Positions 36,958 through 47,190 of a DNA stretch of 52,710 nucleotides are shown piece after piece. The first letter of the stretch is position 1. Each line of letters opens with the position of its first letter. The translations under genes were made by a program, and so were the position numbers. This DNA comes from Leptospira sp. GTDB lineage: Bacteria; Spirochaetota; Leptospiria; Leptospirales; Leptospiraceae. Below the pieces are notes generated by a model. It did not search any database. It had not been told where the DNA came from and saw only the letters and a program-made list of their open reading frames with translations. Location of the stretch: assembly GCA_002786225.1 (NCBI GenBank), contig PEQN01000021.1, positions 1 to 52,710 on the forward strand, read 5' to 3'.

Positions 36958-37761
36958 TTATAACCAATGTCCTGAACCTGGAATGTATTTCTCAGGAATC
37001 GTAGGTTTAAAGAAAGATTTCTTGGATGCTATAAGATTAAAATACAATATATGGCGTAAGGCAGCGACACCATCTTTCCAAGTAATCTTCTTCCCTTCTA
37101 GATAATTTCTTGGATAATAGGAAATTGGAAATTCTTTAACTCGAAGACGCAATCGTGCAATTTTTGCAGTTACCTCTGGTTCAAATCCGAATCGATTGGA
37201 TTGTAAATTTACGTTCTGGATTATATCCGCTTTAAAAATCTTATAACATGTTTCCATATCAGAAAGATACATTCCAGAAAATAAATTACTAAGCAAGGTA
37301 AGTAGCCTATTAATCAAATAATGAAAGGTTCTATGAACTTGGTGGACTTCTTTACGGAATCTAGATCCAAAAACTGCATCTGCCTTATCATCTATCACAG
37401 GTTGAATTAATCCAGGTAGCTCTTCCATATCATACTCGAAATCAGCATCTTGAACAACCATAATATCTCCATGCGCTTCCTCAAAACCTCTGCGAAGGGC
37501 TGCTCCTTTTCCCTGATTTTTTTCTTGGTTCAGAATAAGATGTTTCGATTGAAATTTAAAGGAACTCAATATTTGAAATGATTCATCTTTGGATGCATCA
37601 TTGATAAATACTAATTCCTTATTTAAAGGTAATTTTAATTTATCAATTTTCTCTAAGAAAGATTTAAGATGACCCGCTTCATTGTAAATGGGAATGATGA
37701 GGGATATAAGTTTATAAGATGAGTTTTTATTGGTTGATTTAATTTTTACAGAATCCTTCAT
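36958..37761 (-). CDS. GT2 glycosyltransferase, dolichyl-phosphate mannose synthase-like
   Basis: A 267-residue family-2 enzyme. Catalytic motifs: ISLIIPIYNEAGHLKSFLEK, FINDASKDES, NQEKNQGKGAALRRGFEEA and VVQDADFEYDMEELPGLI, with the DXD Asp pair. RFGFEPEVTAKIARLRLRVKEFPISYYPR resembles soluble DPM1-type enzymes that make polyprenyl-phosphate sugars. No transmembrane segment follows, unlike its neighbours at 35.8 and 44.1 kb. A 134-base non-coding gap separates it from the downstream GT2; no hairpin is evident there. The exact sugar is unknown. Confidence 0.87.
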   Translation of the reverse strand: MKDSVKIKSTNKNSSYKLISLIIPIYNEAGHLKSFLEKIDKLKLPLNKELVFINDASKDESFQILSSFKFQSKHLILNQEKNQGKGAALRRGFEEAHGDIMVVQDADFEYDMEELPGLIQPVIDDKADAVFGSRFRKEVHQVHRTFHYLINRLLTLLSNLFSGMYLSDMETCYKIFKADIIQNVNLQSNRFGFEPEVTAKIARLRLRVKEFPISYYPRNYLEGKKITWKDGVAALRHILYFNLIASKKSFFKPTIPEKYIPGSGHWL

Positions 37762-37826
37762 GATGGTTTTACAACTCTAATTTCCTTTAAGTTTAATAAT
37801 ATACTTTTTTTAAAACTATGCGTATC

Positions 37827-39107
37827 TTAGGTAACTTCTAAAACACAATTTATATAATAAGAATAAATAGTAAAACAAATTATCAAATTTAATGATAAGT
37901 AACTCCATTTGTTGTGAATTTTTAAGATATGATAAGATAAAAATAAAATACCAATTATTGGAAATAAGTACTTACCTTGGGGTTGGAAGTCATTCATCCA
38001 AGAATGCATAATTGAAAATGATATCATAAGAAGCATCAAACCCAAGGCTAAAACTAATATTAAAATATTTTTAATATTAAATTTTATAAATAGTGGATAA
38101 AATAAAATCGATAACAATAGAATCGAAAAAAGGAAATAAAAATTGTAAGTGAATTGACTGGAAGAAATAGTCATATATCCGTATTTACCAAAAAAGCTTT
38201 CGTAAGATAATTCATGCCAATGAAAAATAGTAAACAATTCTGTTAATTTGATTCCTTTAGACCTCAAGTGAGTAGAAACAGCTCTCTTATTTGATTTTAT
38301 ATCAAAATCCATCGGTCTATAACCTTCAGAGCCTAGATTATTTGCTTTCAATTCAATTAATTCGGTTTTATTGGTTCCATTTATCAAAATATCATAATAT
38401 ATTCTTGATCCAAACAAAGAGAAAACTATAAAAAATATAAGAATAAGTCTCAGTTTAAATTTTCTATATTTATATATAAGAAATAACAATATAGCAAGAA
38501 TTAAAGGTATATAATTGTATTTAGAAATTATTAAGAGGAATAACGAGAAGGGAAAAATTAAAAATAATCCATAATTTAGTCTTCCATATTTTAGAAACTT
38601 ATTTAAATAAGATTTACTTGAAATTACTTGAATCATAACTAAGAGACTTATAAAAAAAGCAAAAAAATCATTATTAATATATGAAGCAATATACAATAAT
38701 TGAGGAGTTAAAAGTAAAGAATATTTGAGTGTTTTAATTTCTTTATTAAAATACAGAAGGAAACCCAAAATTAAAAACAAGAAAAAATTAAAAAGTCTAA
38801 CGATTTTATATTCTTCAAGGTGGACAAAGCTCATGAGATTTGAAAATTTTCCCATGAAAAAATATTCGAATCCTAGTAAATTTATATACGATCTTCCATA
38901 TACTCTATTATAAGTAAAATCTGATTCAGGATCATTAACAGCAGGAATATAATTGTGATTCTTATAGAATTGAACTACAGTAAAATGAGATTCCTCATCT
39001 GGATGAATATTATAATTAGATTCAAGAGATACTCTCAAAACAAGAAATATTGAAATGAGAAATACTAAAACTGGAATATATTTATTAAATTTATTTAATA
39101 CTAACAC
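37827..39107 (-). CDS. Polytopic membrane protein, probable GT-C-fold glycosyltransferase (DUF2142-like)
   Basis: A 426-residue protein with about ten hydrophobic helices spread over its length. After the first helix (about 10-27) comes NYNIHPDEESHFTVVQFYK (about 30-48), an acidic Asp-Glu motif in the first external loop, typical of GT-C enzymes that take sugars from polyprenyl phosphate donors, and close to the DE-x-x-H-F pattern of DUF2142 proteins. A large external loop (about 240-310) lies mid-chain. It overlaps or abuts the epimerase gene by one base, so it belongs to the same transcript. Flanking GtrB/DPM1-like enzymes could supply its donor. A Wzy-type polymerase is the main alternative. 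Confidence 0.65.
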   Translation of the reverse strand: MLVLNKFNKYIPVLVFLISIFLVLRVSLESNYNIHPDEESHFTVVQFYKNHNYIPAVNDPESDFTYNRVYGRSYINLLGFEYFFMGKFSNLMSFVHLEEYKIVRLFNFFLFLILGFLLYFNKEIKTLKYSLLLTPQLLYIASYINNDFFAFFISLLVMIQVISSKSYLNKFLKYGRLNYGLFLIFPFSLFLLIISKYNYIPLILAILLFLIYKYRKFKLRLILIFFIVFSLFGSRIYYDILINGTNKTELIELKANNLGSEGYRPMDFDIKSNKRAVSTHLRSKGIKLTELFTIFHWHELSYESFFGKYGYMTISSSQFTYNFYFLFSILLLSILFYPLFIKFNIKNILILVLALGLMLLMISFSIMHSWMNDFQPQGKYLFPIIGILFLSYHILKIHNKWSYLSLNLIICFTIYSYYINCVLEVT

Positions 39108-40153
39108 TAAGTTGAAATCACAATTTTATAATAAGATAAATACCAATTTACAAATTTTTCTAATCCTACATCTATTTTTGTTTTAGGATCAAAGCCTGTA
39201 TCCTTCTTCAAATCATCAATATCAGCATAAGTTATATGAACATCTCCAGGCTGCATTCCTTTGTTGTTCTTGATTGCTGTCTTACCAATTTTTGATTCTA
39301 ATATATTTATAAATTCCTTTAATTCAATAGGTTGATTATTCCCTATATTGTAAATTTTATATGGAACTTTATTAGAATTTTCATTTTTTTTCTTAGGTGG
39401 AAGATTCATTACTTTTATAATTCCATCAACTATATCATCAATATAGGTAAAATCTCTTTTCATATTTCCATTGTTGTAAACATCAATCGCTTGATTCGAA
39501 ATAATATTCTTAGTAAATGAAAAATAAGCCATATCAGGTCGACCCCAGGGACCATAGACGGTAAAGAATCGAAGTCCTGTTGTTGGAATATTAAATAAAT
39601 GAGAATAGGAATGAGCCATTAATTCATTAGATTTTTTTGTTGCAGCATATAAACTAATTGGATTATCTACAACATCGGATGTCGAAAAAGGTATTTTAGT
39701 ATTATTTCCATAAATCGAACTTGAGGAAGCGTAAACTAAATGCTTAACTGGAAATTTTCTACAAGTTTCTAATATATTAATAAAACCTTGTATATTGCTA
39801 TCAATGTAGGCTTGAGGATTTTCTAGAGAATATCTTACACCTGCTTGAGCGGCTAGATGAATAACTATGTCAAATTTATATTCATTAAATAAGATTTTTA
39901 AATATTCCGAATCTTCTATTGGAAATTTTATAAAAGAAAAATTATCATTAAATTTACTTTTTAATAATGTTTTGAATGGAATTTCATTTTCTACTTCAAT
40001 CCCAAGTTCTTTTAATCGGTCAAGCTTTAATTGAATATCATAATAATCATTAATTGAGTCGATTCCAACTATTTTAAATTCTTTAAATGACATTAATGAT
40101 TTTGCTAAATGAAATCCAATGAAACCAGCATTACCTGTGATTAATATATTCAT
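39107..40153 (-). CDS. NAD-dependent sugar epimerase, UDP-glucuronate 4-epimerase-like
   Basis: An extended SDR enzyme of 348 residues. The NAD-binding motif is ITGNAGFIGFHLAKSL. GIDSINDYYDIQLKLDRLKEL is the stretch that marks bacterial UDP-glucuronate 4-epimerases (LpsL/GlaE type). Further support: HLAAQAGVRYSLENPQAYIDSN, YASSSSIYG, the catalytic Tyr in SLYAATKKSNELMAHSY, RFFTVYGPWGRPDMA and KRDFTYIDDIVDGI. It would make UDP-galacturonate for the polysaccharide. It overlaps the upstream GT4 gene by four bases and the downstream membrane-protein gene by one. A related activity (UDP-GlcNAcA or UDP-Glc epimerase) is possible. Confidence 0.83.
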   Translation of the reverse strand: MNILITGNAGFIGFHLAKSLMSFKEFKIVGIDSINDYYDIQLKLDRLKELGIEVENEIPFKTLLKSKFNDNFSFIKFPIEDSEYLKILFNEYKFDIVIHLAAQAGVRYSLENPQAYIDSNIQGFINILETCRKFPVKHLVYASSSSIYGNNTKIPFSTSDVVDNPISLYAATKKSNELMAHSYSHLFNIPTTGLRFFTVYGPWGRPDMAYFSFTKNIISNQAIDVYNNGNMKRDFTYIDDIVDGIIKVMNLPPKKKNENSNKVPYKIYNIGNNQPIELKEFINILESKIGKTAIKNNKGMQPGDVHITYADIDDLKKDTGFDPKTKIDVGLEKFVNWYLSYYKIVIST

Positions 40154-41304
40154 GATTTGGAGATACTCTTATTGTATTGTTTTAATATTTTTAAATATTC
40201 TAATGCTACATTTTTCCAGCTAAAATATTTACGAACTCTTTCACAACCCGCTTTTCCCATTTGTTCTCTAAGAACTACAGATTCGGATAATTCCAAAATT
40301 TCATCCTTTAATTTATTTATATTTTTAAGAGGAAATAATTTCCCAGTTTTTTGATCGATAACTAAATCATTATTACCAAATATATCACTTGCTATAACAG
40401 GTAAACCGCAAGCCATAGCCTCCATAACAGTATTTGGCATCCCCTCATATAAAGACGGGTTAATGAAGATATCTGCATTTCGATAAATTATTTTTAAAGA
40501 TTTTTTATCCTGCCAATCGAGCCAAGATAGATTTTTCTCGATTGTAAGATTATGAGCTTTACTTAAGATTAAGTCTTTTAAAGGTCCATTGCCTACTATT
40601 GTAAGATGAAGTTTCTTGTTGACTTTGAGTGTTTCATAAAAATGTTCTATAAGATTTAATATATTCTTTTGTTCTTGAAATCTCCCAACGAACAATAGAT
40701 TTACAATATTGGATTTTTTTCTTGAATAAATTTTGGGAATATAAAACTCACAATCAACACCATTAGGTATTATTTTAACTGGATATGGATCGGCTTTTTC
40801 AGATAATTGCGCCAATCCTTTTGAATTTGCAACTATAGATATAGCATCCTTGAATATTAAATTTCTAATAGGCTTTAATATCTTATGAATGGTATTCAAT
40901 GAAGTTTCGGTTCCTGGAACATCTCCTCCCCTTAAAGATATAATATAGGGAATTCCATATCGGAATTTTATATACCATGCAAGAGGTCCTGATGGTATTG
41001 TAAAAAAAGCTATAGTCGCATCGACTACTTCATCATTTAAAATTTTTCTTAAACCTAAGAATCCAAATATTATAAAAGCAATCATCTGAATTATATTTGA
41101 ATGATCTTTGTGCTTCCGATTAGCTCGCAAACGATAAACTGTAATTCCATTTTCTATAGTTCTTCCTTTTTGATCTTGGAATGCAGATGTAATTACAATT
41201 GGTCTATGACCTAGCTCAACAAGAGATTTTGCTATATTATAAGTAGCATTTGCTGCTCCTGCGCCTATCGGTGGATACTCATAATTCAATAAAAGAATAT
41301 TCAT
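40150..41304 (-). CDS. GT4-family glycosyltransferase
   Basis: A 384-residue GT-B fold retaining glycosyltransferase. N-terminal motif LNYEYPPIGAGAANATYNIA is the acceptor-side loop common in WcaL/PimB-like GT4 proteins. The donor-binding half has LLFVGRFQEQKNILNLIE, LTIVGNGPLKDLI, and the E-x7-E motif in NPSLYEGMPNTVMEAMACGLPVIAS. No transmembrane segment is obvious, so it is probably a peripheral membrane enzyme on the cytoplasmic face. It overlaps both neighbours by four bases, indicating tight translational coupling with the YbhN-type protein and the epimerase. The sugar it transfers is unknown. Confidence 0.9.
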   Translation of the reverse strand: MNILLLNYEYPPIGAGAANATYNIAKSLVELGHRPIVITSAFQDQKGRTIENGITVYRLRANRKHKDHSNIIQMIAFIIFGFLGLRKILNDEVVDATIAFFTIPSGPLAWYIKFRYGIPYIISLRGGDVPGTETSLNTIHKILKPIRNLIFKDAISIVANSKGLAQLSEKADPYPVKIIPNGVDCEFYIPKIYSRKKSNIVNLLFVGRFQEQKNILNLIEHFYETLKVNKKLHLTIVGNGPLKDLILSKAHNLTIEKNLSWLDWQDKKSLKIIYRNADIFINPSLYEGMPNTVMEAMACGLPVIASDIFGNNDLVIDQKTGKLFPLKNINKLKDEILELSESVVLREQMGKAGCERVRKYFSWKNVALEYLKILKQYNKSISKS

Positions 41305-42254
41305 GATTCATCACTAATTTTAAATGATAATTGACTTTCACTTTGTAAGTTCATTAAAAAGCCTATAGATACACCGGTTAATTGAATTCCTAAAATCAAA
41401 AAGGAAAGTAACATTGACTTTTCTGGTTCAATTGAAAAGAGAGCAAGTAAACTGATCATACTTGCTTCACGAATTCCAAGACCTGCATATGTAACTGGTA
41501 AAAATAAGGCTAGTGAAATTAATCCAAAAATCCATAGCCAATCATAAATTGGAATATTTATACCTATTGATTTTCCTAAAAAATAATTAATATAAACTAA
41601 AATAAACTGAAAAAAAACACCAGAAACTATCAAAGCTAAAAATCTTATTTTATTTTTTTGGAGTAGAATCCAATGAGAGATAAAATTTTGAAGAGGAATT
41701 AAATACTTTGATCTTTTAGCATTAGAATTTTTTAAATATTTTTCTATTAAAATTTGAATTTTTCCAATTATTAAAAACGGTAGAAGCAAAAGAAAATTTG
41801 ATAGAATAAACAAAATTTTGATAATATTTGGAATTTCCTTGGAAGATAAAAAAATACCAAAAGTTGCCAAGATAACAATTCCTATAAATCCCGTGATTCG
41901 ATCTATAATAATAATTGAGCTTGCCTTAGAATAGCCTGAGTCTTTGCTGATCTTAATAAGTTTATAACCTTCACCCGCAATCTGACCCGGTAGAATATAA
42001 GAAAACAAAATAGATATGTATTGCAATCGAATCAGAATAGTAAGTTTATTTTTTAATAGAAGATTTAATTTCCAACTAGAAAGTATCCACGCAAAATGGT
42101 TCAACAAAGTACTAATAATCAAGGCTGTTAGACTTACTTTCAGAAAAGAGGTATAGATAGTTTTAAAATCTAAAAAATAAATTAAAAAGAATAAGATTAA
42201 AAGGGAAAAAAAAATTTTAATTAAGATTTTAAAATTTATATTTCTTTTCTTCAT
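41301..42254 (-). CDS. YbhN/UPF0104-type membrane protein (lysylphosphatidylglycerol synthase TM region-like)
   Basis: A 317-residue protein with about eight hydrophobic helices. LNHFAWILSSWKLNLLL, YILPGQIAGEGYKLIKISK and IIIIDRITGFIGIVILA match the family that includes the membrane part of MprF and archaeal AglD/E. LFLPVTYAGLGIREASMISLL near the C-terminus is the family's hallmark. Members are often found in glycan clusters and are suspected lipid or lipid-linked-sugar flippases; none of this is proven for the present gene. It overlaps the GT4 gene by four bases and lies 16 bases after the asparagine-synthase-like gene. Confidence 0.83.
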   Translation of the reverse strand: MKKRNINFKILIKIFFSLLILFFLIYFLDFKTIYTSFLKVSLTALIISTLLNHFAWILSSWKLNLLLKNKLTILIRLQYISILFSYILPGQIAGEGYKLIKISKDSGYSKASSIIIIDRITGFIGIVILATFGIFLSSKEIPNIIKILFILSNFLLLLPFLIIGKIQILIEKYLKNSNAKRSKYLIPLQNFISHWILLQKNKIRFLALIVSGVFFQFILVYINYFLGKSIGINIPIYDWLWIFGLISLALFLPVTYAGLGIREASMISLLALFSIEPEKSMLLSFLILGIQLTGVSIGFLMNLQSESQLSFKISDES

Positions 42255-42270
42255 TTATAAATTGAAACTA

Positions 42271-44124
42271 TCATTTTAGCATTAAGGTATTCCATAAGAA
42301 AGCTCGTTCGTCGGAAATTCCTCGCTTATGTGAATTTAATTTTTCTTTCGCAAAATTAGAGTTAGGAAATATTTCTAAATTTCGATTATTAATTTGTAAT
42401 TTTTCTTCTTTAAACCAGCTTCCTATCGGTACACCGAATCCTTTCTTTTTCCGATATAATATGTTATGAGGCAAGTAAGGCTCTAATGCTTTCTTCAAGA
42501 TATATTTAGTTTCTCCTTTACGATATTTGTACTCCCAAGGTATTTTACGAGCAAAGTTCACTAAATCTATATCCATAAAAGGAGCTCTAACTTCTAATGA
42601 ATTCATCATTGAAGCTCGATCTGCTTTAACTAATATGTTATCTTGCAGATAAAGTTTAGTATAAAAATTTAAAGTTTTATCTACTATATTATCTTGTTTA
42701 CAATTCTCCCATTTTTCAATTGCCTCACTATATAGCTCTTCTAGTGAGATTTTGCCTCCAAACAGTTGATTGATATCATTTAAAGAACTTGGTCCCATCC
42801 ATACAGGTAACCACAATTTATCGGAATAGCTAAGACCTCTTAGAGTTCGTTTGATTTTAAAATCTAGACTCATATTCCTGTGAGATACAGGAATGTAATT
42901 CATTAATTTTCGAATTCCTTCATGGATTGGTTTTGGAATCAATTTGGAATATAATTTAGCTTTAGATAAAGCTAGAAAGGGATCATAACCTGCAAAAATT
43001 TCATCACCTCCATCACCTGCCAATGCCACAGTGACATATTGACGTGTGAATTTAGATAAAAGGTAGGTTGGTAGTATGGAAGCATCCCCCATAGGCTCAT
43101 CTAACCTAGCAAGTACTTCAGGAAGAATATCTAGTGCTTTATCAATGGATAGTTGGTCTATATGATGATCTGTCTGAAATTTATCAGCGACAAATTTAGA
43201 ATAAATTGTTTCGTCAAAACTTTCCTCAGAAAAACCAATCGAAAATGTTTTTAGCCTACCACTAGTTACATAACGCGAAGCCAGAGCTACTATAGAACTA
43301 GAATCCACTCCACCACTTAAAAAAACACCTAAAGGCACATCTGAAATCATTCTTCTTTTTACAGCAGCGTCCAATAAGAAAATTAATTCTTCTGCCCAAA
43401 TTTTTTCTGGATTTTTTGGAATAGAAGTGAATGGTTCTATTTGAAAATCCCAATATTGCTCTAGTTTAAGAGCTTGCCCGGAATCAAGCTTAGATAGATC
43501 AATAACTGCATTGTATCCACCAGGAAGCTTATAAATGTTTTTATAATAAGAAAGAGGAGATGGAATGTATCCATAAGCAAAGTATTTCTTTAAAGCTATA
43601 GATGATGTTTCTATATTGACATATGGATACTCTTTAAATAAGTGAAGTTCTGAAGCAAAAACAAAATTACCATTTTGATAGGAATAAAATAATGGTTTTT
43701 TGCCAAAGCGATCTCTAGATATAAAAACTTTTTTTTTATTTGTATCAAATATCGCAAAAGCCCACATTCCATTAAACTTTTTAACGCAGGATTCACCCCA
43801 TTCTTTATAAGCTTCCAAAATTATTTCTGTGTCAGAATGATCTGTTAGAAAAGAATGTCCTAATTTAGATAATTCATTTCTAATCTCTAGAAAATTATAA
43901 ATTTCACCATTGAATACAATACAGTATGAATGGCTATTATCCCACATCGGTTGGACTCCACCAGAAATATCTAATATAGATAATCTCCTGTGCCCCAAGT
44001 ATACACGATTAGCCGAATCTTCATGATGACCATAAGCATCTGGTCCCCGGTAGCTCATAACATTCGTCATTTTTTGAATTATTGTAAGATCACCCCTACC
44101 CAAAATTCCAGCTATACCGCACAT
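42271..44124 (-). CDS. Asparagine synthase-like glutamine amidotransferase
   Basis: A 617-residue AsnB-type enzyme. The N-terminal class-II glutaminase starts MCGIAGILGRG, with Cys2 as nucleophile, and contains MSYRGPDAYGHH, LGHRRLSILDISGG, and FNGEIYNF. The synthetase half has the ATP-pyrophosphatase loop FLSGGVDSSSIVAL (about 265-278) and LAGDGGDEIFAGYDPFL. Both active sites look intact. Within glycan clusters such proteins often amidate sugar carboxyl groups (as proposed for WbpS) rather than making free asparagine. The UDP-glucuronate epimerase-like gene two genes downstream would supply a uronic acid substrate. Its start codon abuts the stop of the neighbouring GT2 gene's reading frame on the same strand. 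Confidence 0.9.
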   Translation of the reverse strand: MCGIAGILGRGDLTIIQKMTNVMSYRGPDAYGHHEDSANRVYLGHRRLSILDISGGVQPMWDNSHSYCIVFNGEIYNFLEIRNELSKLGHSFLTDHSDTEIILEAYKEWGESCVKKFNGMWAFAIFDTNKKKVFISRDRFGKKPLFYSYQNGNFVFASELHLFKEYPYVNIETSSIALKKYFAYGYIPSPLSYYKNIYKLPGGYNAVIDLSKLDSGQALKLEQYWDFQIEPFTSIPKNPEKIWAEELIFLLDAAVKRRMISDVPLGVFLSGGVDSSSIVALASRYVTSGRLKTFSIGFSEESFDETIYSKFVADKFQTDHHIDQLSIDKALDILPEVLARLDEPMGDASILPTYLLSKFTRQYVTVALAGDGGDEIFAGYDPFLALSKAKLYSKLIPKPIHEGIRKLMNYIPVSHRNMSLDFKIKRTLRGLSYSDKLWLPVWMGPSSLNDINQLFGGKISLEELYSEAIEKWENCKQDNIVDKTLNFYTKLYLQDNILVKADRASMMNSLEVRAPFMDIDLVNFARKIPWEYKYRKGETKYILKKALEPYLPHNILYRKKKGFGVPIGSWFKEEKLQINNRNLEIFPNSNFAKEKLNSHKRGISDERAFLWNTLMLK

Positions 44125-45084
44125 TTAATTAAGAACTTCCTTTATATAATAAACTGGTTTGTTTTGGGACTCATGGTAAATACGCATAAGCAGTTCTGCT
44201 ATCAGACCAAAAAGTAGAACATTCATTCCTGTTACAAAGAGGAATGGAGTTAAGATAGTCAAAGGAGATTGAATAAAAGAGGTATTGAACTTGAATTTAT
44301 GTATTAATAAACCTATAAAGGAAAGCATACCAAATGTAAAAAAATAAGATGCAATTTTTCCGAAAAAGTAAATAGGTTTTTTCGCATAACTTAACATATA
44401 TTTTAAAGTTATAAGATCAACTAACACTTTAAATATTCTATTTAATCCATACTTAGATTCTCCAAATTTTCTGAAATGATGATCCACTTCAACTTCAGAG
44501 ATTTTTGCACCTACAGAATATGCATATATAGCTATAAACCTATGCATTTCTCCATATAAATTTACTTCCTTTATTATTTCACTACGATAAGCCTTAAGGG
44601 AGCATCCAAGATCGTGGATGGGAACTTTTCCAATTTTTTGAATAAGCCAATTAGCAATTTTTGATGGAAAGTTTCTAAAAAATTTATTATCTTTTCGATT
44701 TTTTCTCCATCCACTAACAATATCAAAACCATCATTGATTCGATTTATTAAAAGCGGAATATCTTTTGGGTCATTTTGTAAATCAGTGTCCATTATAACA
44801 ATTATTTCACCCTTAGCATGGTGGATGCCAGCAGCTGTAGCTGCACTTTGACCAAAATTTCTACGAAATAAAATGCCCCTAACATTCTTGTTTAATTTAA
44901 TTATTTTGCGAATCTCTTGCTCCGATCCATCAGTAGACCCATCGTTAATAAAAATTATTTCGTAACTATAATTTTCTTTAACGAAAACTTTGTATATACC
45001 TTCATAAAGATTTTGAAGACTTTCTTCTTCGTTGAATACAGGAAGGATTAATGAGATGTAAGGTTTTTTGTTTTTAATTTTCAT
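44125..45084 (-). CDS. Polyprenyl-phosphate sugar synthase-type GT2 with C-terminal membrane helices
   Basis: A 319-residue GT2 enzyme of the ArnC/GtrB type. ISLILPVFNEEESLQNLYEG, FINDGSTDGSEQEI, FRRNFGQSAATAAGIHHAKG and the DXD-type MDTDLQNDPKDI form the catalytic half. Two helices (about 225-250 and 262-290) form the C-terminal anchor. It is a paralogue in type of the enzyme at 35.8 kb but clearly diverged, so two different lipid-linked sugars may be made. It is the first of a tight run of genes (GT2, AsnB-like, YbhN-like, GT4, epimerase, membrane protein). A 117-base gap separates it from rmlA. Confidence 0.88.
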   Translation of the reverse strand: MKIKNKKPYISLILPVFNEEESLQNLYEGIYKVFVKENYSYEIIFINDGSTDGSEQEIRKIIKLNKNVRGILFRRNFGQSAATAAGIHHAKGEIIVIMDTDLQNDPKDIPLLINRINDGFDIVSGWRKNRKDNKFFRNFPSKIANWLIQKIGKVPIHDLGCSLKAYRSEIIKEVNLYGEMHRFIAIYAYSVGAKISEVEVDHHFRKFGESKYGLNRIFKVLVDLITLKYMLSYAKKPIYFFGKIASYFFTFGMLSFIGLLIHKFKFNTSFIQSPLTILTPFLFVTGMNVLLFGLIAELLMRIYHESQNKPVYYIKEVLN

Positions 45085-45201
45085 TTATAAATAGATTTTT
45101 TAAAGTAAATTAGCATTCAAGAAAGTGGGATAAATAACCAAAATTCCTAATATGGATAAGATTTAAATTGATTAAAATAATTAAACAGAGTTTATCATGA
45201 T

Positions 45202-46086
45202 TCAATAAATTTTTTCTTCTAAAATTTTAATTAAATATTGACCATATCCGTTCTTCTTTACCGGTTCTGCTAATTTTTTAAGGTCGCTTGCTGAAATATA
45301 GCCTCTTCTAAAGCAAATTTCTTCAGGACAAGCTATCTTAAGACCTTGCCTTCGTTCTACAGTCTCCACAAAAGCAGAAGCCTCAAGTAAAGATTCATGA
45401 GTTCCAGTATCTAACCATGCATAACCTCTACCCATAAGCTGAACATCAAGAGTTCCCTTTTCTAGATATATTCGATTAAGATCTGTAATTTCTAATTCTC
45501 CACGAGCTGATGGTTTCACAGATTTAGCATACTCAACAACATTTTCATCGTAAAAATACAAACCAGTAACCGCATAATTAGATTTCGGTGAAGATGGCTT
45601 TTCTTCAATAGAAATTGCTTTCTTATGGGAATCAAATTCAACAACTCCATATCGTTCTGGATCATTTACATGATAAGCAAAAATTGTTGCACCTGATTTT
45701 TTTTCAACAGAGGCTTGTAACATCTTATCCATTCCATGTCCATAAAAAACATTATCACCCAAAACCAAAGAGCAAGATTCCCCACCATTTAGGAATTTTT
45801 CACCAATGATAAAGGCCTGGGCTAGACCATCTGGTGAGGGTTGAATTGCATATTCTAACTTAATACCCCATTGACTACCATCTCCTAACATTCCTTTGAA
45901 TAAGGGAATGGCTTCAGGAGTTGAAATGATTAAGATCTCTCGAATCCCCGAAAGCAATAATGTAGAAAGAGGATAATAAATCATTGGTTTATCATATATA
46001 GGAAGTAATTGCTTGCATATAACTTTAGTTACAGGATAAAGTCTTGTTCCAGATCCGCCCGCAAGTATTATACCTTTTTGTATCAT
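45202..46086 (-). CDS. rmlA: Glucose-1-phosphate thymidylyltransferase RmlA
   Basis: Makes dTDP-glucose, first step of dTDP-rhamnose and related sugars. The 294-residue protein begins with the nucleotide-binding motif [17 protein letters not shown]. It continues with [51 protein letters not shown], the [20 protein letters not shown] block and [16 protein letters not shown], all as in RmlA. Length is normal. It lies two bases after rmlB on the same strand, completing an rmlC-rmlB-rmlA run. Confidence 0.97.
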   Translation of the reverse strand: MIQKGIILAGGSGTRLYPVTKVICKQLLPIYDKPMIYYPLSTLLLSGIREILIISTPEAIPLFKGMLGDGSQWGIKLEYAIQPSPDGLAQAFIIGEKFLNGGESCSLVLGDNVFYGHGMDKMLQASVEKKSGATIFAYHVNDPERYGVVEFDSHKKAISIEEKPSSPKSNYAVTGLYFYDENVVEYAKSVKPSARGELEITDLNRIYLEKGTLDVQLMGRGYAWLDTGTHESLLEASAFVETVERRQGLKIACPEEICFRRGYISASDLKKLAEPVKKNGYGQYLIKILEEKIY

Positions 46087-46088
46087 TT

Positions 46089-47141
46089 TTATATTCCTTT
46101 ATATTGCTCTTCGTAATAAGATTGGTATGATCCTGAAAGAATTTCTTTCCACCAACTTTTATTATTCATATACCAATCTACAGTTTCTTCTATTGCTTCT
46201 TCAAATGAATACTTAGGAGTCCACGATAATTCTCTTTCGATTTTAGAAGGATCTATAGAATAACGAAAATCATGCCCAGGTCTATCAGCAACAAAAGTTA
46301 TTAACCTATTATGTGGTGCACCTTCTGGATTACGACTATCCATAAGCTTGCAAATCAATTGAACTATTTCTAAATTATTTTTTTCGTTTCGAGTTCCAAT
46401 ATTATAAGTCTCTCCAAATTTTCCTTTTTGCATGGCTAAATCAATCGCAATACAATGGTCTTTTACATATAACCAATCTCGAATATTGTCACCTTTTCCA
46501 TATACAGGTAAAGGTTTATTCTGAAGACAATTTAAAATCATGAGGGGAATTAATTTTTCTGGAAAATGAAATGGTCCATAATTATTTGAACAGTTAGTCG
46601 TTATTACTGGCATACCATAAGTATGAAAATAGGATCTGACTAGATGGTCTGATCCAGCTTTAGAAGCCGAATAAGGTGAGTTTGGTGCATAAGAAGTCAA
46701 TTCTGTAAAGGACCCTTCTTTACCTAGTGAGCCAAAAACTTCATCTGTTGAAACATGAAGAAAAACTTTTAGATTTCCACTGGTATGCAGTTTCCGAGCA
46801 AGTTCAAGGATATAGAAGGTACCTAATACATTTGTCTTAACAAACTCTTCTGGTCCAGAAATGGACCTGTCGACATGAGATTCAGCTGCAAAATGAGCTA
46901 CCTCATTAAACTCTATTCCGTGTAAACGAGTATCTAGCTCATGTTTGTTAGCAATATCTGCTTTTATAAATAGAAGCCTATCATCATTCTTCCATTTTGC
47001 TAAATTTTGTAAATTACCAGCATAAGTTAACTTATCTAATACGATAACTTTTATATCATCATAAGACTCTAAAAGATTATGAACGAAATTTGAGCCTATG
47101 AATCCAGCTCCACCCGTTACAAGAATTTTACGTTTTGCCAT
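46089..47141 (-). CDS. rmlB: dTDP-glucose 4,6-dehydratase RmlB
   Basis: Converts dTDP-glucose to dTDP-4-keto-6-deoxyglucose with bound NAD. NAD motif: [17 protein letters not shown]. Active-site blocks: [24 protein letters not shown], the Tyr-x-x-x-Lys in [50 protein letters not shown] and [15 protein letters not shown]. All match RmlB; 350 residues is the usual size. It follows rmlC by 49 bases, a gap too small for rmlD, and is two bases from rmlA. Confidence 0.97.
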   Translation of the reverse strand: MAKRKILVTGGAGFIGSNFVHNLLESYDDIKVIVLDKLTYAGNLQNLAKWKNDDRLLFIKADIANKHELDTRLHGIEFNEVAHFAAESHVDRSISGPEEFVKTNVLGTFYILELARKLHTSGNLKVFLHVSTDEVFGSLGKEGSFTELTSYAPNSPYSASKAGSDHLVRSYFHTYGMPVITTNCSNNYGPFHFPEKLIPLMILNCLQNKPLPVYGKGDNIRDWLYVKDHCIAIDLAMQKGKFGETYNIGTRNEKNNLEIVQLICKLMDSRNPEGAPHNRLITFVADRPGHDFRYSIDPSKIERELSWTPKYSFEEAIEETVDWYMNNKSWWKEILSGSYQSYYEEQYKGI

Positions 47142-47190
47142 ATTAAATTACTTTTGATCATTTTATTTAAATAGAGATTTATTAATTTTA

